A stretch of 57,876 nt of DNA from Crocinitomicaceae bacterium. GTDB taxonomy: Bacteria; Bacteroidota; Bacteroidia; Flavobacteriales_D; Sanyastnellaceae. The translations under genes and the position numbers were made by a program. Below, piece after piece: positions 35,613-45,300 of the stretch. The stretch covers positions 1 through 57,876 of the forward strand of contig NZRP01000037.1 in assembly GCA_002693775.1 (NCBI GenBank). The letters run 5' to 3'. Position 1 is the stretch's first letter; each line of letters opens with the position of its first letter. The notes under the pieces are model-generated. The model made no database searches. It saw only the letters and a program-made list of their open reading frames with translations, and was not told the origin of the DNA.

Positions 35613-36610
35613 TACCCTAAGTTATCAGACAAAAGCCTCATTTCCAACACTGGAGACATACGTTCATGAAGAATCCTATAGACAGCATCAGCAATAGGAA
35701 TGTCAATTTGAAATTTTTTATTCATCTCATTAATGCCTTTTGCGCCTGTCATCCCCTCTGCCACCATTTTCATTTCAATAACCGCCGACTTGACAGTATA
35801 ACCGCTCCCAACCATTGTGCCAAGAGAACGATTCCTACTATTCACACTGTAAGCTGTTACAAGAAGATCACCCAGATAAGGACTACTTTTAATATTTCTG
35901 TCGATGTCATGAACCGCATCAATAAACCTTTTCATCTCAATAGCAGAATTGGAAATAAGCACACTTATAAAGTTGTCTCCATAACCCAAACCATGCGCCA
36001 GACCTGCCCCCACTGCATAAACGTTTTTCAACACCGCAGCTAGCTCCACCCCAAAAACATCGTCAGAAGTATTCGCTTTGATATACCTAGTTCTCAGATA
36101 ACAGGCAAACCTCTCAGCCTTCTCAGTATCTGGGCAAGCAACCGTCAAGTAAGACAGCCTCTCTCGAGCCACCTCTTCTGCATGGCATGGTCCACAAACA
36201 ATCCCGATGTTTTCATAAGGAATGTTTAAGCGCTTGTGAAGATATCGTGCAGGAATGCTGTTGAATTGTGGAATCATACCCTTAATTGCAGAAATAACGA
36301 GCTTCCCTTCTAGTCCACGAGGCTTATGCTCTTCGAAAACATCGTGAAGAAACAACGACGGAATAGCAACTATCAAGACGTCGCTTCTGTCTATTACATC
36401 CTGCATATTCAGAGAAAGCCTCAGCTTATCAACCGGAAATTGTATTGATTCAATGTATCTAGGATTGTGTCCAAACTTGCCCAAATGCTCATACATATCC
36501 TCCGTTCTGATCCACCAGTTAAGCTCATCCACATTCTCACACACCATCTTAGCAAGCGCTGTCGCCCAACTCCCACTACCTAAAATTCCAATTCTTAGAC
36601 TTTCTGACAT
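35612..36610 (-). CDS. gpsA: NAD(P)-dependent glycerol-3-phosphate dehydrogenase
   Basis: A 332-residue cytosolic enzyme making sn-glycerol 3-phosphate for phospholipids. GILGSGSWATALAKMVCEN is the Rossmann dinucleotide loop (GxGxWGTA pattern); VIPSLFLHDVF, SAIKGMIPQ and GPCHAEEVARE follow the family pattern. The catalytic lysine is in GVELAAVLKNVYAVGAGLAHGLGYGDN (K of LKN), and SRNRSLGTMVGSGY is the substrate-binding stretch. A normal housekeeping gene set inside a cluster of surface proteins; it is co-directional with its neighbours (18 bases after the OmpA gene, one-base overlap with the next), so it may be transcribed with them. Family identity is secure. Confidence 0.95.
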   Translation of the reverse strand: MSESLRIGILGSGSWATALAKMVCENVDELNWWIRTEDMYEHLGKFGHNPRYIESIQFPVDKLRLSLNMQDVIDRSDVLIVAIPSLFLHDVFEEHKPRGLEGKLVISAIKGMIPQFNSIPARYLHKRLNIPYENIGIVCGPCHAEEVARERLSYLTVACPDTEKAERFACYLRTRYIKANTSDDVFGVELAAVLKNVYAVGAGLAHGLGYGDNFISVLISNSAIEMKRFIDAVHDIDRNIKSSPYLGDLLVTAYSVNSRNRSLGTMVGSGYTVKSAVIEMKMVAEGMTGAKGINEMNKKFQIDIPIADAVYRILHERMSPVLEMRLLSDNLG

Positions 36611-36627
36611 ATTTGCTAAGGTAATAC

Positions 36628-39033
36628 TTAGCGCGCCTTGTAGATGAGAATGTCTTGGCCTACCCTCATCTTAGGCCCTCCAAGCGCATTCCAAAGCTTT
36701 ATCTCCTCCTGACTTACCCCATGCTTTTTAGCCAACCCATAAAGCGTCTCTCCAGCCTTAACGTTGTGTATAACAACTCTCTCGTTAGGCCTTAAAATAT
36801 TAGCAACAGTTCTCCTGTTAGTCTGATGTTCTTCCTCAGTACAACTGTTAACTGTTTCGCATGAAATTATAGGGAAGGTTTCACTAGCGCCAAATGAAAT
36901 CAATCTGTCGGCTGGAACTCCTTCATTAATTAAAGCTTGCATAATTGAGTTTGCTCTGTTTTGGCTTAATTCATCATTATATCCATGAGTCGCTCTAATG
37001 TCACAGTGAGACATAAGAAGAACATTGAATTGCTCATTAACCATTAAGAACTCTGCAAATGATTTAATTATTTCTTTGTCCTCATTTCTAATTGAGTATT
37101 TGTCCAAATCCCAGTGGATCTTTAAATCAACTATATCACCTGTCTTAATATCCACATCCACCTCGACCTCATTGATTTCTTCCTCAATTTCAGTAACAAC
37201 AGTCACGCATGAAGTGTACTCACAAGAGTCATCATCAATTGTTGCTGTCGGGTTATAATTACATGCATGAGGCACCGTACATCCACTGATTGAAGGAGGA
37301 TTGTCGTATTCAACTTCTTCAATCTCATTGTCAATTTCTGGCACGTGGTACTCACAAGAGCCATCATCAACTAAAGCCTCAGGATCATAGTTGTCTGCCT
37401 CTATGTCCATGCAACCAATTTTAACTACAAATGGAATAGGCACATATACTAGTAGTTCTTTTATTGTTTGGTCTTCTGGGGCGTAAAAAGCCTCAGGTAT
37501 ATAGCCCAAATAATTTGGACATTCAATCAAATAATTATTGCCTCTTTCGATTTTTGAGGTCCATGACGCTTCTGAATCCGTCACAAAACCAGCAACTTTC
37601 AAAGAATCATATATAACCAGTTCTGCATCTACCTCAGGCCATAAAGACAAATCAGATTGATGTACTGTTATGACTTTAAGTATAATTTCTGGGTCATAAC
37701 TAGAAAAGTGATAAAGGCTATCTATTCCATTTCTGTCAGATGCAAATATCCCTCCGACTCCATGTGGGTCAAGTTGTAGGCCAAAATCGTCCCTTGGAGA
37801 ATTTATAGGGCTAGGAAGTTTGTCATTTACAGCAGTCCACTCTTTATCATCCTCTCGCGTTGCATATACAATATCAAGGCCACCAAGACCTAAGTGGCCA
37901 TTTGAACTAAAGTAAAGAGTGTCATTATGTCTCATCGTAGGGAAGGCTTCGTCCCTAGTAGTATTTACAACCCCTCCAAGATTTTCTGGGGCACTCCATC
38001 CAGTTCCATCCCTAACTACTTTCCAAATGTCCATACCACCCTTTCCTCCTGGCATATTAGATGTAAAGTACAGGGTTGAACCATCTGGAGAAAGCGACGG
38101 GTGTGCATACATATACTCATCATTACAGAAGTCTAATCTATCTCCAGTAACCCAATGCTTTACCCCTTCAGAATCCGTAATTAAATCCGCATGAAACAGT
38201 TGAATCGGGCGAAGTATTCTCATACCAGCCGGTCTTTTTAGCTTCTCGACAAAGGTCTCTTCTGGTTTAACATAGGTTTTCCCAAGTACACCTATAGTGT
38301 CACCTTTATGATATGCGACAACCCCATCATGAAACTCTGTATTTACTTCAAGCATAGGCATGGCTTCAAGTTTAATCGCACCACCATATCCTAATGTGTC
38401 TATTATCGTGCCCTTCCATAAATCCATTAGTCTGTTGCCAGTATAATCGTCAATGTGTGTTTCAGATTTTTTACGTTGTTTAAACTTTCTGGGACTCTCA
38501 GCTACAAAGTACAAGTCGTCGTTCACTCTATGAGGCAGGGCCGCGCTAGCAATATGAGGGCCATCAACACTCATGTTCTCAATCTCTACATTTCTAACCC
38601 TGTAGAAAACGCTATTCATTTGTCGCTCGTCAATTGTTAGTATTGAATTTTTTCTTGCTTCAACACTTGGCGAGCTTTTCATCTCACGAAGGGTCTGTAT
38701 AGCTAATTCGTACTGGCCCAATGCCATGTGAGACTCCGCCTTTAAAAACATCTGATCATCCGTCAGCATGCCCTGTTCTGATAATCTCAATGAATCTAGA
38801 CATCTCAATGCTTCCTCATGAGAATTCAGCTCAGTGTATATATCAACTAGAGCTTTATAGGCATGAACTTGATATTTATCGCTCTTTAATGATTTTTCAA
38901 ATTGTTCAGCAGCCTCCATATAAGCACCTTGATCATTTAAAGCAACACCTTCTAAATAAAAATGAGTGGAGCAACCACTGATAACAAAGGTGATACAAGC
39001 AAAAATCCACAAGTATGTATTACTATTTCTCAT
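36628..39033 (-). CDS. OmpA-family lipoprotein with TPR, PD40 propeller, Cys-rich repeats and LysM
   Basis: An 801-residue lipoprotein (signal ends FVISGC21). Domain order: TPR repeats (about 25-110, GAYMEAAEQFEKSLKSDKY), a PD40 propeller (about 290-420; SPDGSTLYFTSNMPGGKGGMDIW and DTLYFSSNGHLGLGGLDIVYA), two GC-x-[D/P]-x-A-x-NY-[DN]-P-x-A-x-x-DD-x-SCEY repeats (about 545-600), the OmpA peptidoglycan-binding domain (about 630-740; NDELSQNRANSIMQAL), and a C-terminal LysM (VKAGETLYGLAKKHGV). This resembles the TPR/PD40/OmpA lipoproteins (PorE-like) that hold the type IX secretion system to peptidoglycan, with an added LysM. It follows the PorP/SprF gene by two bases. The role in export or anchoring is inferred from family and place. 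Confidence 0.88.
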   Translation of the reverse strand: MRNSNTYLWIFACITFVISGCSTHFYLEGVALNDQGAYMEAAEQFEKSLKSDKYQVHAYKALVDIYTELNSHEEALRCLDSLRLSEQGMLTDDQMFLKAESHMALGQYELAIQTLREMKSSPSVEARKNSILTIDERQMNSVFYRVRNVEIENMSVDGPHIASAALPHRVNDDLYFVAESPRKFKQRKKSETHIDDYTGNRLMDLWKGTIIDTLGYGGAIKLEAMPMLEVNTEFHDGVVAYHKGDTIGVLGKTYVKPEETFVEKLKRPAGMRILRPIQLFHADLITDSEGVKHWVTGDRLDFCNDEYMYAHPSLSPDGSTLYFTSNMPGGKGGMDIWKVVRDGTGWSAPENLGGVVNTTRDEAFPTMRHNDTLYFSSNGHLGLGGLDIVYATREDDKEWTAVNDKLPSPINSPRDDFGLQLDPHGVGGIFASDRNGIDSLYHFSSYDPEIILKVITVHQSDLSLWPEVDAELVIYDSLKVAGFVTDSEASWTSKIERGNNYLIECPNYLGYIPEAFYAPEDQTIKELLVYVPIPFVVKIGCMDIEADNYDPEALVDDGSCEYHVPEIDNEIEEVEYDNPPSISGCTVPHACNYNPTATIDDDSCEYTSCVTVVTEIEEEINEVEVDVDIKTGDIVDLKIHWDLDKYSIRNEDKEIIKSFAEFLMVNEQFNVLLMSHCDIRATHGYNDELSQNRANSIMQALINEGVPADRLISFGASETFPIISCETVNSCTEEEHQTNRRTVANILRPNERVVIHNVKAGETLYGLAKKHGVSQEEIKLWNALGGPKMRVGQDILIYKAR

Positions 39034-39035
39034 GA

Positions 39036-39980
39036 TTAGAAATATCTAGGGCTTTGAATTATTGTTGTTGATCCACCAAAATCAAACCCAATCTGTATTT
39101 CATGTGCTGCACCCATATGAGTGTAAAGGCCCTTGCCAATTACGTCAAATGAGTATCCAACCCTCAAATTATAAGGAAGATCAGCTTCAACTGACATTAA
39201 GAAGTTCATGTTTGTCCTTAATCCCGCTCCTAGCCAAACCTGAGTCTCTGAAATTGCTTTGTCGTAAATCAATGCGTGTAGATTAAAGTCGACTAGAATA
39301 GGGTTTGTCTCCATGTAGCGTATTAAAACACTCGGTTTAAGGGCAACTGTTGAGCTTACATCAACTACTCCTCCACCGTATAGATACATATGCCTTTTAT
39401 AGAACCTTGTATCAGGGCTTGCTCTTAAAACGTGATCTCTAGCAAAATATCCCGGCACAGAAATCCCTCCAAACCACTTTCCACTATTTGATGTAACAAA
39501 TGTTCCAAACCCTAAAGTCAAAAACCTTTCTCTAAGATTTCCATTAACATATAAAGGATCATTTTCATCCCAAACCACCAGATCATCAAGTTTTGCTGAA
39601 TACCCGACAAATCCACCTCTTAAACCAAATGAAATTTTACCCCAACTCGTCCTAAAGTGGTAACTCATGTCAGCACCTAAAACCCTTTCTCTTACCACTC
39701 CAATCCTATCAGATGAGTACATAAGACCTATCCCTATAGGCAGTTTGTCCAGCTTGCCGTCTATACATAGAATTTGGGTAGTAGGGGCACCCTCTATCCT
39801 CCATTGACTTCTATACATTGTAGAAGTTTGAATGTAGGAATGGGCCCCTGCATATGCTGGATTGAGCATAAGAGAATTGAAATTATACTGAGAGGCCAAA
39901 TAATCCTGTTGAGCTCCAACATTAGCTTGGCTAGTTACTATAATTAGCGATGTCAGTATCGTGTTTATTACTGTTCTCAT
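39036..39980 (-). CDS. PorP/SprF-family outer-membrane protein (type IX secretion)
   Basis: A 314-residue beta-barrel. It has a signal peptide ending NVGAQ, then QQDYLASQYNFNSLMLNPAYAGAHSYIQTSTMYRSQW, the hallmark PorP/SprF start (x-x-x-Q-Y-x-x-N-x-x-x-x-NPA-x-A-G), GLMYSSDRIGVVRERVLGADMSYHF, and a repeated amphipathic strand pattern to the final aromatic. PorP/SprF proteins pair with T9SS type B cargo: in Flavobacterium, SprF is needed to present the adhesin SprB. Here it is directly downstream of two type B-sorted proteins and overlaps the HYR-like gene by four bases, so it is the probable partner of one or both. Family call is secure; partner assignment is inference. Confidence 0.92.
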   Translation of the reverse strand: MRTVINTILTSLIIVTSQANVGAQQDYLASQYNFNSLMLNPAYAGAHSYIQTSTMYRSQWRIEGAPTTQILCIDGKLDKLPIGIGLMYSSDRIGVVRERVLGADMSYHFRTSWGKISFGLRGGFVGYSAKLDDLVVWDENDPLYVNGNLRERFLTLGFGTFVTSNSGKWFGGISVPGYFARDHVLRASPDTRFYKRHMYLYGGGVVDVSSTVALKPSVLIRYMETNPILVDFNLHALIYDKAISETQVWLGAGLRTNMNFLMSVEADLPYNLRVGYSFDVIGKGLYTHMGAAHEIQIGFDFGGSTTIIQSPRYF

Positions 39981-42364
39981 CGTCTAATGTCTACAAAGGT
40001 TGAATAAGCGCTACCTGAGGCTTCAAAAATGATGAAATAAGTTCCTGGCGCTAGTGGCTCTCCATTTTTATCTATTCCGTTCCAATCATTTCTATAATCC
40101 TCTTTATCAAATACTATTTGTCCCCAACGGTTCACTACTTTAAAGCGTGTGTCAGGAATCCAATCACACGGTGCACCTTCACCAGGTGCTATTAAAGGAC
40201 CTATATCAAGTATCTCATAGTACTCATTAAATTCGTCACCATTAGGAGTGATGCCTGTCGGCAACGAAGGAGCAAAAACGGTTTCTTCAATTCTAATAAA
40301 GTGACTAGCTTGCGCTGAATTACCACATCCATCCTGCCAAAAATATCTCCTCTCAATAATGCAGGCTTGTTCTTCACATTCACCTTCTACAACTAAATCT
40401 TCACAATCGAAATTCAAGTCGTTAGACCCACACTCATCACTAAAATCAAGCTCGTTAAATGTTTCTTCACAAGAAGGCATGTTGTAAGAACAGTAAAAGA
40501 AAAGTGAGTCAAGTTCTGTTATTAATACTGGAGCAGAAACATCTCTAACCTCTATGATTTGACTTACCGTTGTTGATTGTCCACAAGCGTCCGTCACTGT
40601 GAAATGTCTTAACAAATCGTAATAGTCTTCACATAACTCATTTTCTATAACGTCATCTATAACTAAAGTCATACCGTCTGGCGAACATGCATCATTAAAT
40701 TCTGGCATTTGGTATTCCACTTCTTCGGTACAATTTACCTGGATATTTTCTGGAACAAAAGTGAAGATTGGAGGGATGCTGTCTACAAAGGTGATTGTTT
40801 GAGTTTGATAATACGAATTGCCTGCATCATCCTCAATTTCAAATGTTCTATAAAGCACAGATTCATTTGCGCAATCTTCAAAACTCTCTGAAACATTGAC
40901 TGAGACTAACTCAGGGTTGGGGTCGCATGCATCAGCAAACTCAACTGGAGCTGTTGGATAGTCTTCATCGCAAGCAACTACAATGTCATCAGGAAATTCT
41001 GTAAAATATGGAGGCGTAGTGTCGACTACGTCAATGATCTGCATCCCAGAAGTCGAATTACCACAATCATCTGTAATTGTAAAGGTTCTTTCAATAGTAT
41101 ATGTTCCTGTAGATTGGAAATTAACTATCTCTTGTTCCTCTTCAACTAGCGGAGTTTCATCGCAATTGTCAAAAGCAACAGGAGGATCAAATGTTATATC
41201 GTCACTACACTCAATAGTATAATCATCTGGGACTATTAATTGAGGGCTTTGGAAATCTTCAATAATTATTAATTGCTGTGCCGTCGAAGCATTTCCGCAG
41301 TTATCTGTTGCCGTAAACGTCCTCGTCATAGTATAAGTCTGTGGGCAATCCCCAAACAAGGTGTCTGTCTCCACAGTCATGTCCACTTCTCCTAAGCAGT
41401 TGTCAATTGCTATCGCATTTTCTAAAATAGGTATGTCATCACAAGATGCTGAAAATCCTAGAGGCACATAGTTTATCTCTGGAGCTTCGTCATCTAATAC
41501 CTCTATAAAGTACTCCGTTGAATCTGCGTTTCCACATGCGTCAACCGCATATGCCCACCTTGACAATTCCCAGTGGTTTGGACACGATAATTGAGTTTCT
41601 GAAATCTCGCCCCATTCTACTTGGTCAACTGACGAACACATGTCATATGCTTCTAACAATGGCCAAACAACAAGGGCCTTACACTTAAATGGTATCGCTA
41701 ATTCTTGAGGAGGCGTAAACGAAAACTCTGGGCCAATTGTGTCAACAACATTTACAAAGTGAGTGTCAATTCTAGTGTTATTACACTCATCAACTAAGGT
41801 AAACTCCCATTGAAATTCACGTTCCGCAGCACAATAACCTACAATGGTATCTAGGTCGATTGTTTGATCTACGACACCACAGTTGTCGTTAAAATCCACT
41901 TGGAAAAGCCCACTGATCAAATAGTCTAAAAGGTCCCAATCTTCGCAACTAATCAATGTGTCAGTAGGGAAAGCTGTGAAAGTCGGAGCTTCAAAATCTA
42001 CTATATCAATAGTCTGAGTAGCACAAACAACCCACGTTCCACACTCAGAATTTTGAAGTGGTGCAGGGGTTAAGAAAGTTCGCGTAATTCTTGAAACTAC
42101 ATTCGGAGAAATCGGGTCAAAGCAGCCAAGAGTGTCGACATCGACTACAAGTTCAATCTGCTGGAAAAGTTCGTTTGTTATGTCATCACACTGATGAACC
42201 ACAACATCGTCAGTCTGCGTGTAGACATAGTCCCAATCTTCCTCTCCACAATTCCAAATAATATCTTCTGGAGGCGTGATGCAAATGTTTTGGGCGCCTA
42301 GCCTAGGTCCCCAAATTAAAACAAAAAATAGAACTGTGAATAGCTTACTTATTTCTGTATTCAT
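39977..42364 (-). CDS. T9SS-exported protein of HYR-like repeats with type B sorting domain
   Basis: A 795-residue secreted protein. ATG 42364 (MNTEISKLFTVLFFVLIWG) starts a clean signal peptide ending LGAQN; a GTG two codons earlier is possible. The body is seven or so HYR-like immunoglobulin domains, each with the pattern D-x-x-[PA]-x-F-x-x-x-P-x-[DN]-x-x-[VI]-x-C ... [AF]-x-D-x-C ... R-x-[FY]-x-[AI]-x-D-x-C/A-GN. Cysteines recur with similar spacing and probably form disulphides. The C-terminus, SLPTGITPNGDEFNEYYE ... FKVVNRWGQIVFDKEDYRNDWNGIDKNG, is the gliding-motility-associated type B domain. It lies between the giant repeat protein and PorP/SprF. HYR-type domains in other bacteria serve adhesion; no ligand is known. 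Confidence 0.88.
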   Translation of the reverse strand: MNTEISKLFTVLFFVLIWGPRLGAQNICITPPEDIIWNCGEEDWDYVYTQTDDVVVHQCDDITNELFQQIELVVDVDTLGCFDPISPNVVSRITRTFLTPAPLQNSECGTWVVCATQTIDIVDFEAPTFTAFPTDTLISCEDWDLLDYLISGLFQVDFNDNCGVVDQTIDLDTIVGYCAAEREFQWEFTLVDECNNTRIDTHFVNVVDTIGPEFSFTPPQELAIPFKCKALVVWPLLEAYDMCSSVDQVEWGEISETQLSCPNHWELSRWAYAVDACGNADSTEYFIEVLDDEAPEINYVPLGFSASCDDIPILENAIAIDNCLGEVDMTVETDTLFGDCPQTYTMTRTFTATDNCGNASTAQQLIIIEDFQSPQLIVPDDYTIECSDDITFDPPVAFDNCDETPLVEEEQEIVNFQSTGTYTIERTFTITDDCGNSTSGMQIIDVVDTTPPYFTEFPDDIVVACDEDYPTAPVEFADACDPNPELVSVNVSESFEDCANESVLYRTFEIEDDAGNSYYQTQTITFVDSIPPIFTFVPENIQVNCTEEVEYQMPEFNDACSPDGMTLVIDDVIENELCEDYYDLLRHFTVTDACGQSTTVSQIIEVRDVSAPVLITELDSLFFYCSYNMPSCEETFNELDFSDECGSNDLNFDCEDLVVEGECEEQACIIERRYFWQDGCGNSAQASHFIRIEETVFAPSLPTGITPNGDEFNEYYEILDIGPLIAPGEGAPCDWIPDTRFKVVNRWGQIVFDKEDYRNDWNGIDKNGEPLAPGTYFIIFEASGSAYSTFVDIRR

Positions 42365-42389
42365 TTGCACGTTGTTGAAGTTAACTCAA

Positions 42390-45300
42390 TCATCGCAGAA
42401 TCGTAATGAATCCTCGTAATTCTTTCCCTTTGTCCACCCAAGTATTAGAGTTTACTTTAATTACATATGTATAGACGTCATTCTGAGAATAATACTGCCC
42501 ATTCTCTCCCGCTTCTCCAAGCCAATATTCCTCAGGATCGTCTGACTCCCAAACAAGCATGCCCCATCTGTTATAAATCTGAATATTATACGATTCAATG
42601 ACATCTAAGTTAGAGAATTCTGGCCTCCACGCGTCATTTATTCCTTTTGAATTAGAACCTTCAAATGGTGGGGTGAATGAGTTTGGCACATATATCTCCA
42701 GTTCTGTTGAAATGGTAACCATTTCCGAATGACTACTCACACATCCATGCTCGCTTGTCGCAGTCAATGTTGTGTGATATGAACCCGGCAAAATGAAATC
42801 AAACACTGGTGACTCTTCTGTTGAAACACCACCATTCCCAAACTCCCAATAGCTTGATTCATGACCAGTTGTTAAGTTCAAAAATTCAAATGCTGTATTG
42901 CTTGGGTGTGATAAGTTTGGGTTAAATGAAGAATAAACTAATGGTACTACGTCGAAGTCTACATTTGGTTCAGGCCAAACGTTAATTATCTCCGGAATCT
43001 CCAGCTCGCTTTCACACCCTTCAGCAGAAATAGATACCATGTTCAGCACAAAGTTTCCTGATTGATTAATGGTAAGAGGAAAGTTAGGCACAGGACCATT
43101 GTAGATCAGCCAATCAGCATTTGCAATAGTAATGCTAGTACCTATAGATCCCGATGAAATATCATTAAACGCAACTTGTAAAGGAGCACACCCAGCCGAA
43201 GGAGTCATCAATATCTCAGGCGATGGGAATGAATATACAGCCACACTTTCAGAGGCAGTCGCAGTACAGCCAAATAAATTTGTAACGAGCAACTCTACCA
43301 AATGATCTCCATAATTGTTAACCTCAAAAGAAGGCTGGAATGCCCCGCCAGCTTCTTGGTTGTTTACACTCCATTGATATTGTAGTGACGTTCCGTCTGA
43401 CAAATTGCTCAGGTAAATCGTCGACGGTAGGCCGCAAAGCAATTGATCGCTAATGTCGAATGCGGCAATAGGCTCTGGCAGAACGTCTATTGTGAATTCA
43501 CCATTTGTAGAACAGCCATTAATTGTTAACGCGTCAACTGTCACGTCAAATGACTGTTGAACGTAACTATTATTTGTAAATGTATGAGTTGGCGTTTCCT
43601 CTACACCGTTAGGCGTAGAATCGCCAAAGTCCCACGTCCAAAATGAAGTAACAGAAGTCTCGTTTTGGAATGTGATTGGAAGAGGGCTACATCCTGACAA
43701 TGCACTTGGCTCAATATTCAAAACTGGGGTAGGAAAAACCTCAATTGAGAAGCTCTCTACTCCAACACATCCATATATGTTCGATAAAACTGTTGCTTCA
43801 ACATCATATAATCCAGAATCAAAAAATGTATAATTTACGCTAATACCATTCGCAGCACCACCATCTCCAAAATCCCATTCAATACCTCCAGGTGATATTG
43901 CATCGACAGAGAATGTTGCTTCATCACCTTCACAAACCTCGTCAGACTCTGAGATTAAGGCAAATTCTGGTTCTGGGTGTACTGTAATTACTATTTCAGA
44001 TGTGTCGTAAGAACATCCGTTGTCTACATACTGAATTAGAGTGTATTCACCCTCTTCCTCATATATGTTTGTCGCCTGCTCTCCTGTGAAGTAATTCCCA
44101 TCACCAAAATCAAATGACACGTCCGTTGAGGAAAGACTTAAATTATTTACTACTACTTCTAGTGGAGGACATCCGTCAGTGGTGCTAGTAGAAAATATTG
44201 ATAGAACATCGTTAGGCTGAACTTCTATTGGAAGAGAAAATGTGTCTGTTCCACACTCATTTTCACCAGTAAGTGTTATTGTGTATGTTGTTGTAAGTGA
44301 GTCTACGATATAAGTTGGAGACAATGGTGAAGCCCCTGTAGATGTTTGGCCATTACCATAATCCCATTCAATGTATGTGGGCAGTCCAACTCCAGCATAT
44401 TGTATGGTTGCAGTATAGGGAGAGCACATCGGTTCAGACTGTAAATTAAACTCCATTTCTGGTTGAGGTAGTACTGTTATCTCTTGAGTGTTTAAACTCT
44501 CTCCACACAAGTTTGTTAGAGTTAATTGAAGGTCGTAAAGAATTATGCTGTCACCTTGTGTAAGGACTTGGTCAGGCAGAATGCTACCTGTAAAGCTTTG
44601 ACCATTTAACTCCCACTCATAGCTACTGTAAGGAGAATACGATTCGTCTGAAACAGACAAAAACAATGGCGCACAGCCTAAATCTGTGTTTAAAGAAAAA
44701 CTTGCAATTGGAAGCTCAGTAACTTCAATTACTGCTGAAGTAGTGTCTTCACAACCCCAATTATTTGATGCATAAAGAGTGACTACATACTCTCCTATAT
44801 CAGGATAAATGTATGTAGGTGATGGCTCTTCACTTGTAGCTGAATTTCCAAATTCCCATTCATATACATTAGCGCCAGTTGATAATTGAGAAAATGGATA
44901 AACTAAATTGTTACATCCTAAAGTGTCAAATCCAAATTGAGAATCAGGTACAGGGTAAATTTCTACATCATGAATTACTGTATCAGCACATTGGGTAGTT
45001 TGATCTGTATAGGTGTAATTAACTTGATAACTGCCTGCTGGTTGAAGTGTGTTGTAAAGACCACTTTGAGAATCTAAAACGTTTAAGCCAAACCAAGTCC
45101 CACCAGTTGGTGAAGGCTCCTCTAATATTTGACTTCCAAGATTTCCACAGAACGAGTCATCACTACTAATATATATTTCTGGAAGTGGTTCTACGCTTAC
45201 AACTAATACGTCCGTAGTGTAACACGTGCCAGTCCCAAATTCTATCATAAACTCATAATCTCCCGGAAGAAGTAGTTGTGGGTTTATTAATCCAGTTTCA

